Below, one piece after another: positions 7,413 to 14,782 of a stretch of 22,705 nt of DNA. The notes under the pieces were generated by a model, which saw nothing but the letters and a program-made list of their open reading frames with translations, did not search any database and was not told where the DNA came from. How positions within the stretch are numbered: the first letter of the stretch is position 1; each line of letters opens with the position of its first letter. The translations under genes and the position numbers were made by a program. The stretch comes from Alistipes sp. (GTDB lineage Bacteria; Bacteroidota; Bacteroidia; Bacteroidales; Rikenellaceae): contig JAHZDG010000020.1 in assembly GCA_019422485.1 (NCBI GenBank), forward strand, positions 13,936 to 36,640, in the 5' to 3' direction.

Positions 7413-8207
7413 TTATCGGGCTGGAGTTTTCCGAAGCATGGATTCCAACAGGTCGGGGCGGTCGGTGGTGATATAATCGACCCCTTGCTCGATGAAGTAT
7501 TGCAGTTCTTCAGACCGGTTGACGGTCCAGACATTGCTTTTGAGTCCCAGTTTCCGGGCTTTCCGGATCCATTGGGGATGTGCTTTGTAAACGTCTATGT
7601 GATAATCCAGGCCGGTTAGTCCTAATGCTTTGATTTTTTGGGGACTTAGGTCTCCGTTCAGATAGGCGACCTGCGCTTGGGGGTCGAGGCGGTGTACTTC
7701 CTGGCAGAGGCGAAGGTTGAAGGCGATGTATTCGACCCGATCCGACAGCCCGGCTTGTTTCACCTTGTTCAAGGTCTTCTGGGCCAATTCGGTTTGTTGT
7801 TCTTCCGAAAGTGCATTCGATTTCAACTCGATGATGAGGCGGATGCTCGGGCATTGTTTCAGTGTCTGCAGGTATTGATCAAAGGTGGGCATGGCCTCCC
7901 CGTTTTTCAGGGTGTGGGTTTTCAGTACGTTTGAAGGTGTTTTTTCGATCCATTTCTTTTGACCGTCGATTGTAACGGAGGGGTCGTGAAAAACCATTAG
8001 GTCTCCGTCAGCGCATAAATAGACGTCACATTCAGAACCGAAAATGCCCAGTCGTTCTGCAGCCTGTAATGAAGCCAGGGAGTTCTGGACGGAACCGTCG
8101 GTTTGCCAGTAACCTCGATGTGCGATTGTTTGTGTTTGCGCCAGGACTGAGGGAAGGAAACCGCAGAGGGTTAATAAAGAGAGGGTTATGCTTTGGATGA
8201 TTTTCAT
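7413..8207 (-). CDS. Secreted glycerophosphodiester phosphodiesterase
   Basis: I chose the ATG at 8205-8207 because it directly opens a signal peptide (MKIIQSITLS... to VLAQ); an in-frame ATG ten codons upstream (8237) would put a polar stretch before it. The 264-residue mature-type protein has the GDPD signature in order: AHRGYW (H30, R31), SECDVY (E59, D61) and VFHDPS (H74, D75). It also has LIIELKS in the middle and WTVN followed by GVDYITTDRPDLL at the end, a normal TIM-barrel layout. The family hydrolyses glycerophosphodiesters from phospholipids to sn-glycerol-3-phosphate and an alcohol, using a divalent metal. Export suggests scavenging of deacylated lipids in the periplasm or outside. 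Its neighbour downstream is another secreted phosphoesterase gene, so a phosphate or glycerol-phosphate scavenging set is plausible. Confidence 0.92.
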   Translation of the reverse strand: MKIIQSITLSLLTLCGFLPSVLAQTQTIAHRGYWQTDGSVQNSLASLQAAERLGIFGSECDVYLCADGDLMVFHDPSVTIDGQKKWIEKTPSNVLKTHTLKNGEAMPTFDQYLQTLKQCPSIRLIIELKSNALSEEQQTELAQKTLNKVKQAGLSDRVEYIAFNLRLCQEVHRLDPQAQVAYLNGDLSPQKIKALGLTGLDYHIDVYKAHPQWIRKARKLGLKSNVWTVNRSEELQYFIEQGVDYITTDRPDLLESMLRKTPAR

Positions 8208-8448
8208 GGGCTTAGTGCTGTTAAAGATCGGATTCATTGAGTAAAGTTACAAAAAAGTTGAGGGTATGAGTGTGTGGACTGGAAAGCGTAAGAAAAGCTT
8301 AATATTCCGTCAGATATTGGGCCCTGCGGGGTACATCGGGGCCGATTAATCCTTACATTCGTGGGGCCGAACCGATGACTTGCGTGGACTTGAAAAATGT
8401 CGGTTCTGGCAGTTTTTCTGCCAAACTATTAATCCTCTCACCATAAAG

Positions 8449-8961
8449 ATGATGGAGTATAAAACTGAAATGATAATTCGTCCGGTCGTGTTGCAGGATG
8501 CACGGGCGATCAGCGAGATTTATAATCATTATGTACAAAACACGGTCTATTCGTTTGAAATCGAACCGGTATCGGAAGCCGAGATGAAACGACGGATCGA
8601 AGAGGTGTTGAAGGCGGATTTGCCTTTTTGTGTGGGCGAAGAGAACGGACGTGTGGTCGGTTATTGCTATGTGCATCCTTGGAAAAGTCGGGCTGCCTAC
8701 CAGGCTTCGCTGGAAACGACCATCTATCTGGATAAGGATTGTTTGGATGGCGGAAGAGGAAAGGCGCTGTATGAATGGCTGCTGAATGCCATCGACCGGC
8801 AGCGGGTCCACACGCTGATTGCTTGCATTACGTTGCCCAATCCCCGCAGTACGCGTTTGCACGAGCGGTTGGGCTTTCAGCAAGTTTCTCATTTCAAGGC
8901 GGTAGGCCGTAAGTTCGATACCTGGTTGGATATCGGAGATTGGCAATTGATGTTGGAATAA
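8449..8961 (+). CDS. GNAT N-acetyltransferase, phosphinothricin-acetyltransferase-like
   Basis: From the ATG at 8449 the product is 170 residues. A longer in-frame start at 8380 would add an unconserved stretch, and ATGs at 8452 and 8470 are also possible. Landmarks match the PAT/MddA branch of GNAT enzymes: IIRPVVLQDARAISEIYNHYVQNT at the N-terminus, then GYCYVHPWKSRAAYQASLETTIYLD, and LPNPRSTRLHERLGFQQV with FKAVGRKFDTWLDIGDWQLML at the end. The loop that carries the acetyl-CoA pyrophosphate contacts reads DGGRGKALY. These enzymes acetylate amino groups of small molecules such as methionine derivatives or phosphinothricin-like compounds; the real substrate is unknown. The protein is cytoplasmic. 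The gene is single and convergent with the LRR gene, with a shared terminator. Confidence 0.88.
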   Translation: MMEYKTEMIIRPVVLQDARAISEIYNHYVQNTVYSFEIEPVSEAEMKRRIEEVLKADLPFCVGEENGRVVGYCYVHPWKSRAAYQASLETTIYLDKDCLDGGRGKALYEWLLNAIDRQRVHTLIACITLPNPRSTRLHERLGFQQVSHFKAVGRKFDTWLDIGDWQLMLE

Positions 8962-9007
8962 AGACAAGAATGCTCAGAATTGGAGGTTGTGATCATCAAT
9001 AATAAAT

Positions 9008-9039
9008 AAAAAAGGGAGGCATTTATGCCTCCCTTTTTT
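9008..9039. terminator. Bidirectional terminator between the GNAT and LRR genes
   Basis: AAAAAAGGGAGGCA and TGCCTCCCTTTTTT form a 14-bp stem with a four-base loop. A run of A on the left and T on the right lets it stop transcription from both convergent genes. It lies 46 bases after the GNAT stop and 24 bases after the LRR stop. Confidence 0.9.
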
Positions 9040-9063
9040 TATGCGAGTGTTTAGCTATATGAT

Positions 9064-11793
9064 CTAAGGAACATAGGTTATTGTAGTATTGGCATCAGAG
9101 GAAACATTTACACTGCCTTGCAGACTTTGAGGTAGTTGGATTTCATTCAGAACGGGGCAGTCTATCGTAGAAACGGATTTCAACTTTGTATTTTGTGTCA
9201 AATCAAGAGGTCCGGCAAGAATAGTGCCACTCGAAATAACAAGGGTGGTTAGTGCTGTATTTTGCCGAAGATTGATTCCTTTCAAAGATGAACAGCTTCC
9301 AATGGTTAATGAGGTTAAGGCCGTATTGACACTGACATCTAGAGAGGTCAGTGACCGGGACGATACGTATAAGGAAGTCAGGTTTGTGTTGTTCGATAAA
9401 TCAAGGGAAGACAGATTATGGCTTCCGGATAACTCCAGAGATTGAAGTGAGGTACTTTTTGAAATGTCTATAGAGGAGCCACTCCATCCCATACCTGCGA
9501 TCGTCACAATATTTGCAGGGAATATAAGGTGAGTTGTGCTGTTGTAACGAATATTCGCTTTTTCTAGTTTTGTGTTTTGGCTGATATCCAATGAGTTGAC
9601 CGTCGTTCCCCAAGAGAGATATTTTAATAAAGGAAGCGCGCTCAGATCAATATCTTGTGTCGTATTCAAATTGGAAATTGCGCAATTCAGGGAGTCTACT
9701 TTAGTTTGACTCATATCGGGGACTATCCCGTCCAATGATCGATAGGAAAGGGAAATGTAGTTAAGTTCTTTGTTTTGGGTAAAATCCAGTGCATTGGATT
9801 GAAGATTCCCGAATGTCAGATTGCTCAATTGAGTAAGCGGTGCTAAATTTAAATTTGTGACGATGGGGGCATATTCACCACCATTGTAATTACAGGTGAT
9901 CGTCAACTTTTCGAGGTTGGTGAAATATTCTAATCCTTTAAAAGAGTAAGAAGGAATAGTCGCTTGTGGTTCAGTCGGATAAGGAACCTGGTATTCGATT
10001 TCTTTTACCGTTAAAGCTTCCTCTTCCGAAATTTCCCCGTCACCGTTGTTGTCACACAATCCTAACAAGTAAGTTTTGAATTCGGGATATTCGAAAGCGA
10101 TGCCGCCTCTACCGATGATGGTTATTTCTTTGTCTGCATAGACTTGAGCTTGTGATCCTTTGGCAAGAGTGACCGTTTGCAAAGCACTGCAGGAGGTAAT
10201 ATTTACCGTTTCCAAAGCCGGACATGGACTCAGGTCGAGGGATTCCATCTTAGCACATCGTAAAACTTTGAGCGTCTGCAATGCTTTGCATTGGCTGAAA
10301 TCAGGGGAAACAATCTTTGAACAATCTCGGATTGTTAGATTTTTCACGTTGGATAATTGGGATAAATTCAGGTTCTCATCAGGAATTCGTATGAAATCGA
10401 CTCTTTCTGTTGAGGGGGATACGTAGAGCGTTTCTGGAGCTCTGGAATCAATCATAAGTGTTTTAAGGGCTGTCAGGTTTCTTAAATCAAACTCCTTTAT
10501 TTTAGCGCTATTCCCGATTGTTGCTGTTGTAAGTGCTGTGTTGTGGCTCAGGTCAAGATTTGGAAAGCATCCAGCTAGTGTCATCTTTTCAAGAGCCGTA
10601 TTGGCGCTTAGATCAATTTCGACAGGGTCGAAAGGATCGTCTAAGTAAATCATCAAAGAAAGGTAGCGAAGTTTAGGACAGAAAGTTAAATCTGTAACGG
10701 CTTGTTTGACTGTATAAAGGATTGTTAAGGTGTCGAGATTTGGGAAACGTTCGATGCCTTTTAAGGATGATATTCCCGAGGTCATTATAGAGCTGGAACC
10801 GTACATGTTGATGGTGGTTACCGTCAAGGCTTCTTCCGGGGAGATTTGGCCATTGGCGTCTGCGTCATACCGTTCCAAAATGTAAGCTTCAAAGTTTTTA
10901 TCTTCGAAGGTGACAGGTAGGAGTGATTCTCCCGTGATGACCGAAGTCGTTTCATCTGCCGTTACATTGGCTGGAGTTTCCTGGTTGTCCGGTAAAATAA
11001 CTTGGGCGAGTTCTTCATTTCCGGAACAGTTGACTTCGTTGACTTGGGGACAGGTTGTAATGTCCAAATCACCGGCCAATTTATTGGAGCTGCAATCCAA
11101 TTTTTCGAGTGCCGTGTTGGCGCTCAGATCCAATGCGGTGATTTCATTAGTCGAGCAATTCAGATTGGTTAATTGGGCGTTGGCCGAGAAATCCAATGCT
11201 CCGGTCAATTTATTGTTAGAGCAATTCAGGGTCGTCAGGGCGGTCTGTTGACTCAGGTCGAGAGAGGCCAACTGATTATTGCTGCAATTCAATGAGGTCA
11301 GTTTTGTGTTCTTACTTAGGTCCACTTCGCTGATACCATGACCGCTGAAATCGAGCACTTCCAGATTCTTAAAGTGTTCAATACCTGAAAGAGAACTGAT
11401 TTTTTTGGTAATCCCGTTGGTGGCACGGGTCTCTGTTTCGGTGCGGGTTTGAGGGGTGTCAATATCCGAAGTTTCTGTCTTGGATTCGACGGTCACATCT
11501 TCGGATTCAATCACTTTGGTTGTGACTTCTTGACTTTGAGGTTCAGATGTCTGATAGGCCATTAGTAATTGTTTGACGGCAGACGCTTCATCCGAAGAAA
11601 GTTTGCCATCCTGGTCAGTGTCATAGTTTTCCAGTAGATAAGTTTGAAAGGCTGCGTCGGAAACCGTAATGGTTTCGATGGGAGTAATAGGATCGGGATC
11701 CGGCTCGGGTTCAGGGGCTGGATTGGGATCCTTTGAGCAGCAGGTTAGGAGTAATGCGCTCAACAGGGTGAGGCGAAATGAAGCATGGTTCAT
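9064..11793 (-). CDS. Surface-type lipoprotein with three EF-hand plus leucine-rich-repeat modules
   Basis: The chosen ATG at 11791-11793 opens a short signal (MNHASFRLTLLSALLLTCCSKD); an upstream in-frame ATG at 11805 adds four residues. The signal ends at a Cys pair followed by an acidic, proline-rich linker (PNPAPEPEPDPDP), as in Bacteroidetes surface lipoproteins. Numbering from the longer start, three modules repeat. Each has a loop-type calcium motif (DTDQDGKLSSDE at 62-73, DADANGQISPEE at 314-325, DNNGDGEISEEE at 585-596), then a GIExFxNLexL entry, then many 20-23-residue repeats of the type LTSLDLSxNTxL. Module 1 has an extra Thr/Glu/Ser-rich linker at about 90-130. The architecture suggests binding of proteins, glycans or host surfaces, but no ligand can be assigned. 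There is no C-terminal secretion domain. The gene is visibly AT-richer than its neighbours. Confidence 0.85.
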   Translation of the reverse strand: MNHASFRLTLLSALLLTCCSKDPNPAPEPEPDPDPITPIETITVSDAAFQTYLLENYDTDQDGKLSSDEASAVKQLLMAYQTSEPQSQEVTTKVIESEDVTVESKTETSDIDTPQTRTETETRATNGITKKISSLSGIEHFKNLEVLDFSGHGISEVDLSKNTKLTSLNCSNNQLASLDLSQQTALTTLNCSNNKLTGALDFSANAQLTNLNCSTNEITALDLSANTALEKLDCSSNKLAGDLDITTCPQVNEVNCSGNEELAQVILPDNQETPANVTADETTSVITGESLLPVTFEDKNFEAYILERYDADANGQISPEEALTVTTINMYGSSSIMTSGISSLKGIERFPNLDTLTILYTVKQAVTDLTFCPKLRYLSLMIYLDDPFDPVEIDLSANTALEKMTLAGCFPNLDLSHNTALTTATIGNSAKIKEFDLRNLTALKTLMIDSRAPETLYVSPSTERVDFIRIPDENLNLSQLSNVKNLTIRDCSKIVSPDFSQCKALQTLKVLRCAKMESLDLSPCPALETVNITSCSALQTVTLAKGSQAQVYADKEITIIGRGGIAFEYPEFKTYLLGLCDNNGDGEISEEEALTVKEIEYQVPYPTEPQATIPSYSFKGLEYFTNLEKLTITCNYNGGEYAPIVTNLNLAPLTQLSNLTFGNLQSNALDFTQNKELNYISLSYRSLDGIVPDMSQTKVDSLNCAISNLNTTQDIDLSALPLLKYLSWGTTVNSLDISQNTKLEKANIRYNSTTHLIFPANIVTIAGMGWSGSSIDISKSTSLQSLELSGSHNLSSLDLSNNTNLTSLYVSSRSLTSLDVSVNTALTSLTIGSCSSLKGINLRQNTALTTLVISSGTILAGPLDLTQNTKLKSVSTIDCPVLNEIQLPQSLQGSVNVSSDANTTITYVP

Positions 11794-11951
11794 GATTGAA
11801 AACATTAAGTTAGTGAGTTATAGGAAGTAAAAGGTGTAAGCGTAATGGTACGGATAGGTTAATACATGGCATATAGAAGCACATAACCTGTTGAGGTTTG
11901 GCTTGTTCTGATCGAGTCCCCGGGAAGAGAAAAAGAAAATATAGAAAGAAA

Positions 11952-12027
11952 GCGTGGGACTGGTCGCTTGATTTAAAGAGAAAAGGTTCTGGTAAACCTG
12001 TGGATTTAAATAAGCAACAGCCCACGC
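11952..12027 (-). repeat. 76-nt imperfect hairpin
   Basis: On the plus strand GCGTGGG (11952-11958) and CTG (11960-11962) pair with CAG (12018-12020) and CCCACGC (12021-12027). GCTT and ATTTAAA (11966-11977, one bulged G) pair with TTTAAATAAGC (12005-12015). AGGTT (11984-11988) pairs with AACCT (11995-11999). About 26 base pairs form within 76 nt. Read leftward, a U-rich tract follows the stem directly. Confidence 0.7.
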
Positions 12028-12087
12028 CATATTAGATATGACGTGAGAGAGACGTGTTTTATTCTCATCCTATATAAATTTACCAGA

Positions 12088-12106
12088 TTTATTCTCTGAG
12101 AATAAA
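12088..12106. repeat. 19-base palindrome
   Basis: TTTATTCTC (12088-12096) and GAGAATAAA (12098-12106) are perfect inverted arms around one central base. The left arm is repeated directly at 12058-12066, 30 bases away. It could be a repressor operator near the candidate promoter at 12161-12168, or a hairpin in the transcript. Confidence 0.6.
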
Positions 12107-12160
12107 GCGAAACACTTCCTATTGTGTTCAAATATGTCTATAATCCGATTGGGATCAGGA

Positions 12161-12168
12161 CAAAGATA
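12161..12168 (-). promoter_or_regulatory. Candidate -7 box upstream of the structured region
   Basis: The minus strand reads TATCTTTG, an exact TAnnTTTG match. A minus-strand TTTG lies 14 bases further upstream (12183-12186), shorter than the usual 19-20 base spacing, so the promoter is uncertain. It is the best candidate found for the region in front of the LRR gene. Confidence 0.4.
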
Positions 12169-12616
12169 CAAAATATTTGAATCAAAAGGAAGACACTCTC
12201 TTTGGAGGCTGTTGCCGAGCAAACCAATTGTGTTTTATTTATTTAAAAGGTAGTGATTTTCTGTGTGGTTTGCTTGGCTTTTTTTGTAAAAATGGATTAG
12301 GTTTTCGATGGAATGGGTGTCTGGATTTTTGTGTATTGGAAAAATTCAAAACTAATGGAGTAAGGGTAAGGAAATATTACGAAAAGTGTCAGTTTAAAAA
12401 AAGAAGTTTTATTTTTGGTTAGGAACGCTTTTGTGGTTTTGAAAGGATATTTTATTGAAAATGAGAGTATTTGTAAGCGGAATATATTGTTTTTGGAAAA
12501 AGTTTCACTAAGGTAAAAGGGGAAATTGGGATGAAAGTATCGGAGAAACGAGATTTGTAAGAGAGGTTACTTCAAAGGGTATTTTTAGAAAAAGGAAAGG
12601 CGTGAGGAGAAATAAA

Positions 12617-12648
12617 AAAAAGAGATTCGATGATTCGAATCTCTTTTT
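12617..12648 (-). terminator. Intrinsic terminator of the tRNA-fMet gene
   Basis: AAAAAGAGATTCG (12617-12629) and CGAATCTCTTTTT (12636-12648) are perfect 13-base arms with a six-base loop. It begins 4 bases past the tRNA 3' end on the minus strand and ends in a U run. Confidence 0.88.
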
Positions 12649-12651
12649 AAG

Positions 12652-12724
12652 TAGCGGGGGCAGGACTCGAACCTGCGGCCTTTGGGTTATGAGCCCAACG
12701 AGCTACCAACTGCTCCACCCCGCG
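12652..12724 (-). tRNA. Initiator tRNA-fMet (anticodon CAT)
   Basis: Read leftward from 12724 the 73 bases fold as a complete tRNA. The acceptor strand is CGCGGGG, the D arm GAGC/GCTC, the anticodon arm TTGGG-CTCATAA-CCCAA, the variable loop AGGCC, and the T arm GCAGG-TTCGAGT-CCTGC. The acceptor closes with CCCCGCT and discriminator A; CCA is not encoded. Two features mark it as the initiator: three G:C pairs at the base of the anticodon stem (GGG/CCC) and no Watson-Crick pair at position 1:72 (C1 opposite U72; Escherichia coli has C1 opposite A72). It is a single-gene unit with its own promoter and terminator. Confidence 0.93.
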
Positions 12725-12735
12725 ATTTCGGAATG

Positions 12736-12767
12736 CAAATATAAGTGAAAATTTGACTTTTTGCAAA
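12736..12767 (-). promoter_or_regulatory. Bacteroidetes-type promoter of tRNA-fMet
   Basis: On the minus strand TTTG (12767-12764) is followed after 20 bases by TATATTTG (12743-12736). This is a full -33/-7 match at consensus spacing, ending 12 bases before the mature tRNA. It is the best promoter match in the window. Confidence 0.8.
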
Positions 12768-12878
12768 TCTTTTTGCGGGTCGGACCGATTCTTTTTTGAA
12801 TTTATGTTGGGTTTGCTGGTGTAAATGGCTGAAAATAAAGAGTAGTTGAATTGTTGGGATGCGGAAAAATTGGCTTGA

Positions 12879-12917
12879 AAATAATAAAGCGGCTAATGTT
12901 TAGCCGCTTTATTATTT
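12879..12917 (-). terminator. Intrinsic terminator of the Hdr/Qmo-like operon
   Basis: Arms of 18 bases, AAATAATAAAGCGGCTAA and TTAGCCGCTTTATTATTT, are perfectly complementary around a three-base loop. It begins 14 bases after the last operon stop codon. The AT-rich outer part ends the transcript in A/U. Confidence 0.88.
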
Positions 12918-12931
12918 CCCTGGATAGGGAT

Positions 12932-14782
12932 TTATAAGGCTCGAGCTACAATTTCCGCTAAATCGTAAACAGGGATGGTCGCTTCGCGGGCAATGCCTTT
13001 CTTGCAGAGCGGACAGGCCGTAACAATGTTTTCGGCTCCAGTAGCGGCTAGAGCTGTGGCTACCTGTTCGCCGATGCGGCGTTGTCCTTCATCGTTAATA
13101 GCCGTATTGGCCAGGCTCGATCCGCAGCATAAAGCGTGTTCGCGGGTTTCGGCAGGCTCTTTCAGAGTGCCCAGTGCCGCAATCACTTCCCGAGGAGCGT
13201 CGTAAATGCCTCCTCCCCGACCCAATTCACAAGGATCGTGATAGGTAAAGGTCTCGGTGCCGGCATGGAGTTTCAGACGATCTTCGGCGATCAGTCTTTG
13301 GATGTATTCCGAGTGGTGCAACACTTCGATTCCTTCCAGGTGATAATCTTCCTTGAAAACCTTCAGGCAGATGGGACATGAGGTGACCAATGTGGTAATC
13401 CCGTGTTTCTGGAAAAGGTTCTTATTGAAATCCATCATTTTGCGGGCGGCATCCACTTCGCCGGAGAGTTTTAGCGGACGACCGCAGCATACACCTCCAT
13501 TTTTGTCGGCCCACCAGACCGATTCGTTGGCGGCCGTGAAGATTTGTTCCATGGCCCGGAGAATTTTCGGAGTCAGCAGGGTCATGCAACCGGCAAAATA
13601 ACCTACTTTCCCTTCGCCGGACGAGGGGTCTTTGCTTTGGATATAGGCGTATCGGTTCGGTGAGTCGGGATAAGCTCGCTTGGCGCGGCTGTTGAGACGC
13701 AAGGTGTTTTGTTCGATACCGACGGGGCAGGCTTGTTGACAACGTCCGCACATCAGACAGTTGTCGGCTACCGCGTCAGTCAGTCGGCCGTAACGTCGGT
13801 CGCGCAGAAAATAAACAGCTTGAACTCCATTAATTCCGGCTCCGCTTTGCAGTTGACAGGGGTCGATACAGATTCCGCAACGCGAGCAGGCATCGGTTTG
13901 AAAACGGTCGTAGGTGCTCTCTTTTTCGCAGGCACGCAATCCGGCATTCCGCAGAAAAATCAGGGGAATTTCGGTGAAGATGTGCATGTAGCGCGAGAAG
14001 GGCAACGCAACGAAGAATACCCCTAAAGCGATGGAGTAGATCCACCAGGCTCCCAGTTCGATGTGTTGGGCTTCGATGATGCGGGCCGGCAGGAAATCGG
14101 CCAGCCATTGGCCCAGACTGCCCGTCAGGAAACTGCCGCAACCGATGCCGGGAGGGATCAGTTGGGTGTTTTCGCTCAGGGTCCAGACATAACCGCCGAA
14201 ACGCCAGACTTCTGCACTGGTGAGGCTTTCGGCCAGCAGCCGGGCCGGGAAAATCAGCCACAGGGCAGTCAGCGCGATACGGTCTCCCAACATGTGTTTG
14301 GTGGTCCGTTTCATGCCCATGATCCGGGAGCGGAGGCGTTTGAACAGGGCCAGCCCTACCCCGATCAGAATCAGCAACAACAGTGCATCCTTGATGAGCG
14401 AAAAGTTGAAGTTCCGTTCGAAAATGGGGTGGACGTAATACGAGAAGAAAATATCGACATATAAGGGAACGCTTTCGCCTTTAAAATAGACGAAGGTTTC
14501 GAGCCAGCCCACGGAGATCAACAGAAACCATCCCAGGGCAAAGCTGGTGTGCATGTAGCCCAGCAAGGGGTTGGTGCGCCAGATTTTGCGGTGCAGCAGG
14601 GATTCGTTGATGATTTCGAGAATGGATTTCCAGGTCGCCCGGGTAGGCAACGAGCGCCAGAAAAGTCGTTTTTGCTCCCGACTCAGCCCTACGAACCAGT
14701 AGATATACTTGAACAATAGGGTGACCAGCAGGAAAAAGGCTCCGGCATAGAACGGAAGTACGAACAGTCTGAAATGTTCCAT
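12932..14782 (-). CDS. Membrane-anchored Fe-S oxidoreductase: NarI-like domain fused to dicluster ferredoxin and two CCG domains (HdrD/DsrK-like)
   Basis: The 616-residue protein has about five hydrophobic segments (around 9-30, 74-100, 132-148, 168-187 and 245-262), like the NarI/DsrM cytochrome b fold. H78, H240 and H266 are possible haem ligands. A dicluster ferredoxin follows, with CxxCxxCxxxC at 299-309 and 342-352. Two cysteine-rich CCG domains complete it: C399, C432/C433, C469/C472 and C518, C552/C553, C590/C593. Both CCG sets match CXnCCGXnCxxC and should each carry a noncubane [4Fe-4S] cluster, as in HdrD. The same fusion plan is known in DUF224-type membrane proteins thought to pass electrons to menaquinone. 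It is the last gene of a five-gene operon, and its ATG overlaps the preceding stop by one base (TAATG). It is likely the quinone-reactive and catalytic subunit. Confidence 0.85.
   Translation of the reverse strand: MEHFRLFVLPFYAGAFFLLVTLLFKYIYWFVGLSREQKRLFWRSLPTRATWKSILEIINESLLHRKIWRTNPLLGYMHTSFALGWFLLISVGWLETFVYFKGESVPLYVDIFFSYYVHPIFERNFNFSLIKDALLLLILIGVGLALFKRLRSRIMGMKRTTKHMLGDRIALTALWLIFPARLLAESLTSAEVWRFGGYVWTLSENTQLIPPGIGCGSFLTGSLGQWLADFLPARIIEAQHIELGAWWIYSIALGVFFVALPFSRYMHIFTEIPLIFLRNAGLRACEKESTYDRFQTDACSRCGICIDPCQLQSGAGINGVQAVYFLRDRRYGRLTDAVADNCLMCGRCQQACPVGIEQNTLRLNSRAKRAYPDSPNRYAYIQSKDPSSGEGKVGYFAGCMTLLTPKILRAMEQIFTAANESVWWADKNGGVCCGRPLKLSGEVDAARKMMDFNKNLFQKHGITTLVTSCPICLKVFKEDYHLEGIEVLHHSEYIQRLIAEDRLKLHAGTETFTYHDPCELGRGGGIYDAPREVIAALGTLKEPAETREHALCCGSSLANTAINDEGQRRIGEQVATALAATGAENIVTACPLCKKGIAREATIPVYDLAEIVARAL

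Larger units (their letters stand above)
11920..12154 (-). ncRNA. Candidate small RNA or structured 5' leader upstream of the LRR gene
   Basis: A minus-strand transcript starting just after the box at 12161-12168 would contain a 19-base palindrome (12088-12106) and a small CATAT/ATATG hairpin (12028-12040). It would then contain a long imperfect hairpin (11952-12027) and a U-rich tract (11951-11920). A promoter, a structured body and a hairpin with a U-rich tail are the expected parts of a small RNA. The region could equally be the roughly 360-nt leader of the LRR lipoprotein gene, whose start is at 11793. The exact ends are guesses, and no known RNA family was recognised. Confidence 0.3.
11806..12651. 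other. AT-rich 850-base intergenic region
   Basis: I find no convincing protein gene in either strand. The left half carries a -7-like box, a palindrome and a long imperfect hairpin, listed separately. The right half (about 12190-12600) is AT-rich, with G-rich patches on the plus strand and one unremarkable ORF. It ends with the tRNA terminator. Confidence 0.6.

Noticed and set aside
11818..12030. Minus-strand 70-codon ORF overlapping the long hairpin
   Set aside because: Its path runs through the inverted-repeat arms and the product has no family or signal features; the structure is better explained as RNA.
12177..12422. Plus-strand 81-codon ORF in the AT-rich gap
   Set aside because: Composition is that of random AT/G-rich sequence, with odd Cys/Phe/Lys content, no promoter facing it and no family resemblance.
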